From Medicago truncatula (lineage: Eukaryota > Streptophyta > Magnoliopsida > Fabales > Fabaceae), in the NCBI RefSeq assembly GCF_003473485.1, contig NC_053046.1:11046001-11110000 (forward strand): a stretch of 64,000 nt of DNA. The letters are read 5' to 3'. A program made the translations under genes and the position numbers. Shown piece by piece: positions 57,701 through 64,000 of the stretch (position 1 is the first letter of the stretch; each line of letters starts with the position of its first letter). Below the pieces are notes generated by a model, which was not told the DNA's origin, did not search any database, and saw only the letters and a list, made by a program, of their open reading frames with translations.

Positions 57701-59580
57701 TGATAAAATATCTTCTCAACAGCATCAAGAATACGTTTACAGTCATTAGCAGCTTCTGCAAAATACATTAAATAAGTATTTCAAAGTTTTACATCTGATT
57801 CAGAAATATCAAATATAGCATTACTACCTATGAAGCAGTGACACAACACTAAACTGACACCTAAGGGTGCTAAGTTAAGAAAATAAAAGTGATCGAATGT
57901 AACCACATGTGTCAATGTTGTGTTGATGTCGGACACTGACACGTCGAACACCAATCGCGTTCGATCTGAAGTGTGGTGCTAACTACATCATTACTATAGG
58001 AGGAATCATTTCAGAAGATAAAGTAAGATTAAGAAAGTAAACAGGTGGAGAACAATTTTCAACAGTATTCAATACAAACAGCTTTTTTAGAATTAAAAAA
58101 AAAAAATCAATACCAGCAAATTTCCCCAGTTTTTGTTGGGACTTGGCTTTTAAGTAGATAGCTTCAAGCACCAAAGTAGCAGCATGCTGAGAGACTGAAG
58201 AAGGTGATTCTGTGCGAGTACGACCTTTTTTGACAGGCGATTTTTCAGAAAACGAGGGTTGCAACCGTTGGATGGCAGCATGGAGATCGATCCCATCAAA
58301 GACACGAAGAGCACCTTCTACATTACCTCTCTGATACTCCAACTTCCCAAGAAGAGCCCTTGCTTCCTGTTAAAGTTTCAAAAGAAATAATGGGCCAAAA
58401 CTTAGACATCTGATCCATTTATCCAGAAATATGTTGTGGAAGATCTTGAAAAACAAATTTCTCAGGTATACTTTGCATTGGTTTTACATATTTGTACCAA
58501 CTATTTGTCAAGTTTCAAATCCAATTAGGTAAGAAAATCATAATCTATAGCATAGTGAATGCTTACGTAAAATACAATCTCAACAGTGAACTCATTAAAA
58601 GAAAGAGATAAAATTTTACACTCATGAACATGGAAGTTTTATTCTTTGTGAAGGGAGTACTATACTATAAGGTTTTACTCATATTTAAATAAATTTATCA
58701 CCTAATTGTTTGGTGTTAAAAATGACAACTTAATTGCTATTAGCTAAAGAAGATAGGCATTAAAAAGTTTCAATGCTGAAGTTTAATATTTTTTTCTTTA
58801 CTAAAACTTTATTATTTTTGTCCTCATTTCTCAACCAACTCCAAACTCATACCATCAAAAAAGACAATCCTCATAAAAAGGGTTGCCTGGTGCACGAGGC
58901 TCCCACCAAAGGGGGTCTAGGGAGGGTAGATTTACGCGTTCTTACTCCCGCATGCAGAAAGACTGTTTGAAGACAGCAATTTTACTGCCGCGTCAATGCT
59001 TGCTCTCAAACAAAAAAATTGGTTGTGCAAAATGTAAATGATAGATAATGGAATCCAAACATAGCCTGAGGAGAAAAACTTCTACAACACAGAAATACTT
59101 AATGAATGACAGGTATGAACATATTTTCAGCAGAAGGTTCAGAGCCAGGACCAGATTCTTCTACACTAAAATTATGGTACTAGAAAAGCCTCATGTCCTC
59201 CGAATCTCAAACAATTCATTATTAACATAATTGATAACCTTGCCACTTGCTTCAATCGATTGCCCCAAAATGGGTATCCATTGTAAGACAACATAATGAA
59301 TCTTAACTAATTAGCAAAATGAAAGTAACAATCACATGTCATATTTTTATTAAAAGGCAACCTAGAAGGGGGAAAAACATGGCAGGCACAAGCTAGCAAA
59401 TTATGTGATCATCAACAAACTAACCTCAAAATTGAGTGACAACCCTTCTCGCAACGCAGATTCCGCTTCTTGAATATTTCCTTCATCAAGCTTAGCCTCA
59501 ACTTCTGATGCGGCCATGCGACTTCCATTGGCATGAACCTCTCTAACCGAAAACCTTTCATGCTCACCGGAGGACTCCAT
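54799..59580 (-). CDS. NPG1: NPG1-like calmodulin-binding TPR protein, 5 exons, 696 aa
   Basis: Coding exons 59425-59580, 58114-58366, 56545-57755, 55414-55561 and 54799-55121 join in phase to 696 residues. The protein starts MESSGEHERFSVREVHANGS and ends EEFDPIESFSTIL, matching Arabidopsis NO POLLEN GERMINATION 1 in order and length (about 704). The N terminus has VEAKLDEGNIQEAESALREG and EEARALLGKLEYQRGN; scattered TPR helices fill the rest (ISAYRRALLSQWNLDNDC, LRMLGLCLGKQAK). The C-terminal TPRs include MAWYYLGLIHKHDGRMGDA. NPG-family proteins bind calmodulin and, with PI4-kinase alpha complexes, act at the plasma membrane; NPG1 is needed for pollen germination. The intron after exon 4 begins with GC. 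A 5' UTR intron and a short overlapping uORF are visible. Intron 3 (55562-56544) holds a retroposon. Confidence 0.93.
55412..55414 (-). other. Non-canonical GC splice donor in the NPG1-like gene
   Basis: On the minus strand exon 4 ends ...ACTGAAG and the intron starts gcaag, where GT is usual. The reading frame, the known protein order (...TEG before the next exon) and the cag acceptor at 55122-55123 all require this junction. AAG/gcaag fits the strong consensus needed by GC-AG introns. Confidence 0.8.
55967..56279 (-). mobile_element. RTE-type non-LTR retroposon 3' fragment with target duplication
   Basis: On the minus strand the 3' end encodes YDRTLWRNLIHIADP, then reads ggttgttgttgttg. 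This is the typical C terminus and (TTG)n tail of plant RTE LINEs and their derived SINEs. It is flanked by attttttaaaactcaa (55951-55966) and a near-identical copy at 56280-56296, about 16 bases of target duplication. The copy is short (313 bp), so it was 5'-truncated at insertion or is an RTE-tailed SINE. It sits inside an NPG1-like intron. Confidence 0.7.
57835..57985. repeat. gacac-rich dispersed repeat in an NPG1-like intron
   Basis: Contains actaaactgacacctaaggg, tgatcgaatgtaaccacatg and tcggacactgacacgtcgaa. It is the best-preserved member in this window of the family also seen at 9760, 27428, 28880 and 46850. Non-coding. Confidence 0.55.
58878..58990. repeat. SINE-like dispersed repeat in NPG1-like intron 1
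   Basis: gggttgcctggtgcacgagg, then gctcccaccaaagggggtct, then tacgcgttcttactcccgca. These are the standard words of a plant SINE body (gccyggtgcacraagctccc ... taccctgc). No full ends or duplication could be fixed. Confidence 0.5.
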
Positions 59581-59587
59581 GATTCAT
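59564..59587 (-). promoter_or_regulatory. Short uORF overlapping the NPG1-like start
   Basis: An upstream ATG 7 bases before the main ATG opens a seven-codon frame (MNHGVLR, then TGA) that ends inside the main coding region in a different frame. Context at the first ATG (gagATGA) is moderate, so leaky scanning or reinitiation could tune translation. Confidence 0.45.
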
Positions 59588-59598
59588 CTCCCCACTAC

Positions 59599-60140
59599 CT
59601 GCACACACAACCATACTTTTCACATAAGTTTCACACTTTCTTTGTCCCTTTGACCCTTCAACGCCACTGCAAATTCATCATTCACATTTCAAAAAAGCCA
59701 AGTGCATGTTTGAATTGACAGTGTTTGACTTAATCACATTGTGTTACCGTGATTCCGACAAAAGCTACATTTTAGAATTTCAACAAAATCACGTTGCCAC
59801 CATGATCTTACCAAACTCACCGTGATTCCAAACAAGCGCAAAACAAAATTCCATAAACTTGGAAGTTTCAAAATCACAACAAAAAAAAATCTCCATTTCC
59901 CACACGGTAACGGATCCAAACAATGTCTAAAAGAATTTCAAATATCCAACAAAATACATTATTCATGAAATGGGGTTCCATTGTAACACAAAAAGAATCA
60001 AACTTTAAAAACAAAATTCAAAATTGCAAACAAAAAATCATTGGGTAGAAAAAATTAGCAGATCTTGGAAATGGAAGAACAGAGACTACAAAAAAAAAAA
60101 AAAAAAGACATGATTTAACGACTGACCAAAGCAACGTGGG
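59599..60140 (-). other. Probable 5' UTR intron of the NPG1-like gene, with MITE remains
   Basis: A gtgtgcag acceptor at 59599-59606 and a possible donor near 60128 (ttg/gtcagtcg) bracket AT-rich sequence. It contains MITE-like ends (catgtttgaattgacagtg near 59705; atccaaacaatgtc near 59912). Confidence 0.4.
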
Positions 60141-60179
60141 CACGGAGCAATGGTGAGAGATGCAAGAGTGAAATCAAAC

Positions 60180-61730
60180 AAGATCTAAGGGACACTTGGT
60201 TGTGATCAGCATTGGATGAAAGAAGTTAACCTATGTTGTTGTTGTTGTTGTTGTTTGTTAATGTTTGTTTTTGTTTTTGTCTTGTTTGAGAAAAGAACAA
60301 GACAAATGAAAAAGAACAGAAACATAAGAGTAGAGATCAACCGCTTTCACAGCACAAACGCAGAATCTAGTGAGAATCTGCACAAAATGAAATGGAATGC
60401 CCAAAAAATGTTACAAATAACTTATAAACTTATAGTAAATAGTAAGAGAAAGAAACTTATAACTTATAAGTTAATTTACAATTGAAAAGTTTAATTGATG
60501 GATTATAGTTGAAAAGTTAATTTATCAAAATTAAAATGTTTGATAAAATATTTACATAAGAGGATTAAATGACATTTTTTTTGACAAAAATAAAATGATA
60601 TTCATTCATTCAAATATAGAGTACATCATATACAAACATCGCTCAAAATGTAAATGGTGAAATACCCATGCTTTCGGATCTGTAACGTTGACGTCCAAAT
60701 CATTGCTTGAATTTGTAATTGATTGATGTAGATATTTCAATAGGAACTGAACAAACACCGCGACAAGACGCGAAATCAAACGCCGCACAAGACGACGAAC
60801 AAAACAACGCTGCACTTAGACAACGAAATCACAAAAAATACAAAAGGAAAAACTTGATAGATGTGAAAGCCACTTATTTAGATTAAAAGAAAAGGGAAAA
60901 AAAGACGTAGAGTGATGATTCTAGGTCAAAAATAACCTAAAACCACCCTCTCCTCGATGAACGAGGGAGAAAGAAAGTTTAGAGAAAAGTTGGAGTTTCT
61001 CTCCATAGAGAACTAGAGCCGGCTATAACTTGAGTTGCCTTCACAAGAGGATTAAATGACATATTTGTTTAATTTTTGATAAATTATATTTATTAACATT
61101 TTTTTACTTAATGTTTATTATTTTTTTAAATGTTTTAATTTATTTCAAATTATTTTCATGTCCAAGATGATAAATTTGATTTATGAATTTATTTGACATA
61201 TTTTGTTTAAACAAACTTATTTAACTTCATTTTTTTATAATTTTATTTAAAGTCAAATACTTTTCAATCATATACATTTTATAAAAATTTGAGATTTTTT
61301 TATTTAACTAAATTTACTTCACTATTTATAGTATATTTTATGAATCTAAAAAAATAGGCAACCTCCAATATACAAATCAAAAGCAAGGTAAAAAAGAAAA
61401 AATGTGATCAAGATGTTCAAACATATATTAAAAAACAAACAAGAGCCCCTCGCACAAGATATGTCACAGAAACCTGAACCTTAAATTTCAGAGTTACACA
61501 TCAAAAGTCCAAGCTACATCAAGTGGCCGTAAAACGAAAAATAACCAAAACCAAAATTACAAAACAACCTCTAAACACATTAACGGATTTAACCTCTAAG
61601 TAGGATAACCAAAATCGAATAAGATGTAGTACAATTTTAACCACCAGAAAGTTTAGAGTTTAACATTTTCAGATAAACGAGAAAGTTGTTGCGTCTAGTT
61701 ATGAAAAATCCTTATGTTACGATTCCTCTA
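60180..61730. other. Intergenic, with (TTG)n and homopolymer tracts
   Basis: A gttgttgttgttg microsatellite lies at 60236-60256. Words aacttataagttaattt at 60450-60480 recall the cttataagc MITE families. The phrase agaggattaaatgacat recurs (60557 and 61046), flanking an insert-like block of about 490 bases. No gene is seen. Confidence 0.4.
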
Positions 61731-61734
61731 AATA

Positions 61735-62285
61735 ATAAACAACACAAAGATCCAAATGATGTTATAAGCCATGCGAGAGTTATTGGAAAAACCTCAAAGC
61801 ACCCCAAACTGAATAGAATGATCTAAAAGATTCTCATGAAAATTAGCAGTAATCCATAACCATCCAGAAATCAAAAGACATAGTCGACTGTAAAAATCAT
61901 AAGTGAAGAATAAATGGTCACGGTCCTCCAGGACTACACATGCCGCCGAACAAAAAGAGTGGCATACTCCAAAATATTTCGCCTGCACAAATTATCTTTT
62001 GTCGCTATTCTATTTAGAAACAAATGTCAAGCAAAGATATTAACCTTTAGCGAAATCGCCTTGAGTCACAACACATGATTGAAGCCTTCATCGTGAACAA
62101 TTTCAGCAGCATGTAAATTATTATAGGCACTTATGACTGTGTACCGTTGTGAAGAATGAAGCTTCCAAACCCACCGTCTGCCATTCCAACTTGCAAAACA
62201 GCTTGAGACAATCGACCCACACTCTCCCTCATCAAACCTTCCTCCCAAGCGAACAACCTCCTCCACTATTTCCACGCCTCACCAT
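61735..62285 (-). mobile_element. LINE-derived RT zinc-binding fragment
   Basis: The minus strand reads WKLHSSQRYTVISAYNNLHA, followed in another frame by a KVNIFAWRLFLNRIATKDNL-like stretch and RRNILEYATLFVR. This is the region leading into and through the zf-RVT domain of L1-type LINEs. Several frame changes show that it is an inactive fragment. Ends are approximate. Confidence 0.65.
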
Positions 62286-62389
62286 TAACCTTTTACCCTA
62301 AAAAATACATCTCCACAACCTGTATGGGAGATTAGTTTTACCAAAAAAAAATGCAGGTAGTTGTTTTATTGTAATAATACCTAAAAAAC

Positions 62390-62605
62390 AATAAAATCAA
62401 ATTAATAAGGTTAAAATTGAAAGAAAATATAGAAAAACAATAAGTTATAGATTTAACGCTATTTGAAATAACATCTAAAAAATGCTATAAGTTGCTGGAA
62501 AAACTTCTTACCCAACTTTTTTTATTATATCAAAACAAGCTTATAAACTAGTCCAATAAATTTTAAGCTAGGTTATTTATTTATGTTGCCAAATAGAGTC
62601 TTGCT
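62390..62605. repeat. Decayed Harbinger/hAT-like MITE
   Basis: Contains aataagttatagatttaacg, aagcttataaactagtcc and the end-like ttatgttgccaaatagagtc. These match the taagct-rich Harbinger-type element at 48624 in general layout. Too diverged to set ends. Confidence 0.35.
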
Positions 62606-62689
62606 AGTCCTCCATGTACATTTTTACCAAAAACACAGATGTGACTAATTTTAATGACATGTCATCTCCATGTATCCGTCAATGTGAAA

Positions 62690-63080
62690 ATTAACATTTT
62701 ACCGATATGCTAAAACATATCTTAAATTAGAAGACACACATCTAGGACCTCAAATATCATAATGCACAATATCAAATGAAAATTTGAACTTTTTATTTGC
62801 ACTATTAGGAAAAGGCCCCCGAACATATTTGCCAAGTTGACAAGACTCATAGTTTAGAGTCGTTAAATGTGAAAGTTCTGGAACCAATACCTTTAACTTA
62901 TCCAGACTTAAATGACCAAAACAACGATGAATAATATTTAAAGATGTAGAAACACCAAATTATTGTAGACGTGAGAGGATAAAGGTAAATAAGACCTTGC
63001 TCCAATTTTATTTCTCATACTTGAACTTGTATAGAGAAAGAATCCGAACAAAATGTTAGGGTTAGGTAGCCATCAAACAC
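62690..63080 (-). mobile_element. Ty1/copia LTR-retrotransposon fossil (gag-pre-integrase to integrase start)
   Basis: A short minus-strand remnant of a copia-type polyprotein, covering the zinc-binding gag-pre-integrase segment and the first part of the integrase. No LTRs, primer-binding site or other genes are present nearby. It is broken in several places and looks old. Family assignment rests on the order and spacing of the recognisable segments. Confidence 0.6.
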
Positions 63081-63330
63081 TTGGAATGCAACCAGAGTGA
63101 CAAAAGCCCAAATATTTGCACAACATAGCCTCGTGTAATTGTTCATAACAGTAAAAAACAACACAATCGCAACGAAACCTTCTCAGGACACCTCAAACAC
63201 TAGACCATGAACTGGAAGAGGTTCTATCATAGTCAGAAAGGAGGAGAGAGTCGTGTGGCAATAACGGTGACACGAGTGGGTGCCTGTAGGGCGGCGCGTG
63301 GCTCACGTGCTAGAGAACAATTGTGACAAC
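63081..63330. other. Intergenic, locally GC-rich
   Basis: 63240-63330 is unusually GC-rich for this region (ggcggcgcgtggctcacgtg). No feature recognised. Confidence 0.35.
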
Positions 63331-63341
63331 GCGTGATTGAG

Positions 63342-63591
63342 TGAAAGTATCAAAGCTTTACCGTTTGAATTTCGCAGTTTCAAAATCATGATAGAGTGAA
63401 ATCATCAAAGAAATGCACAAAGCACGATAGAGTGAAAGTATGTCTATTAATGATTGAGATTTAACAAAAAAAAAAACTAAAGATGAGATTAAAATCCAAT
63501 TTAATACATTAAAGAAATGCACAAAGCATGATAGAGTGAAAGTATCAAAGCTCTACCGTTTGAATTTCGCAGTTTCAAAATCATAATAAAC
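63342..63591 (+). repeat. Nested direct repeats
   Basis: A 55-base unit, gtgaaagtatcaaagctyta and onward through ttcgcagtttcaaaatcat, occurs at 63342-63396 and 63537-63591. A second unit, aaagaaatgcacaaagcayg, occurs at 63407 and 63511. The order suggests a duplication followed by insertion of the A-rich middle. Confidence 0.7.
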
Positions 63592-64000
63592 AGGTGAGGT
63601 CTACGTTACCCTCTCTTGTTTAGGGGGGTAATTACCTTCTCATGATATCAACCAATCAAAATATAATTTACATAGGCAACATTAAATGTCAAATAAATGC
63701 GTCAATTTTTTCTAAAAATAAAAGAGTTAATCTTAATCATAAGGTAATTTTTAATACTTTTAATTTTTATTTAATTATATTAAGGTGTTCAATCTTAATT
63801 AATTTACACTACAAGACTTATAACAAATAAAATTTTACATCAAATTTATTTCATTTGAATGTCCTTAAATTCATCATTTACATCTGGAAGGGGTAGGGTT
63901 TACGAAAGTTAAGATTGTTCTGAAAACAACAAAATTGATGTGCAAAGTTGCTCTCAATTTTGGGTTTATTTTGATGTCAGGTTTGAATATTGAGTTAGAA
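63592..64000. other. Right edge, no feature recognised
   Basis: AT-rich sequence with no gene, RNA or repeat boundary that I can support. Confidence 0.35.

Overview
This is a stretch of plant nuclear DNA. The genes have short exons, AT-rich GT-AG introns and plant-specific proteins. The sequence between genes is very AT-rich and full of small transposons, and protein similarities and repeat families point to a legume, most likely Medicago or a close relative. That species call is an inference; no database was searched.

Layout, left to right. (1) 338-2446, minus: the 5' exons of the TFIID subunit TAF1, running off the left edge. (2) 2.4-8.9 kb: repeats, including a long-TIR MITE, a small tRNA-derived retroposon with a perfect 16-bp target duplication, and an ankyrin-gene scrap. 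(3) 8948-12163, plus: a four-exon coiled-coil protein gene. (4) 13509-20407: a 6.9-kb Mutator-like element with 143-bp TIRs and a perfect 9-bp target duplication. Its transposase joins a FAR1-type DNA-binding domain, a MULE catalytic core and an OTU-type cysteine protease domain. It also holds two divergent PB1-like accessory ORFs, two long hairpins and a repeated 16-bp palindrome. (5) 20735-21214 and 22416-22943, plus: tandem ATL-type RING-H2 genes. The MULE sits in the promoter of the first, and the second copy preserves the empty site. (6) 23.6-24.5 kb: a LINE remnant. (7) 27288-29191, minus: small acyl-CoA-binding protein. (8) 30859-33276, minus: ribosomal protein eL13. (9) 35040-37195, minus: a decayed LRR-XII receptor kinase. 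(10) 41244-42671, plus: polyamine/amino-acid transporter (PUT family). (11) 45610-47325, plus: a small coiled-coil gene. (12) 50917-53188, plus: ankyrin-repeat protein. (13) 54799-59580, minus: NPG1-like calmodulin-binding TPR protein with a GC-AG intron. (14) 60-64 kb: decayed LINE and Ty1/copia pieces and local duplications.

The host genes are mostly unrelated housekeeping or signalling genes and form no pathway cluster. The most unusual unit is the MULE with its OTU-fused transposase, hairpins and palindromic repeat sites. The second theme is repeat biology that can be dated: nested insertions, intact target duplications and an empty-site paralogue, all visible directly.
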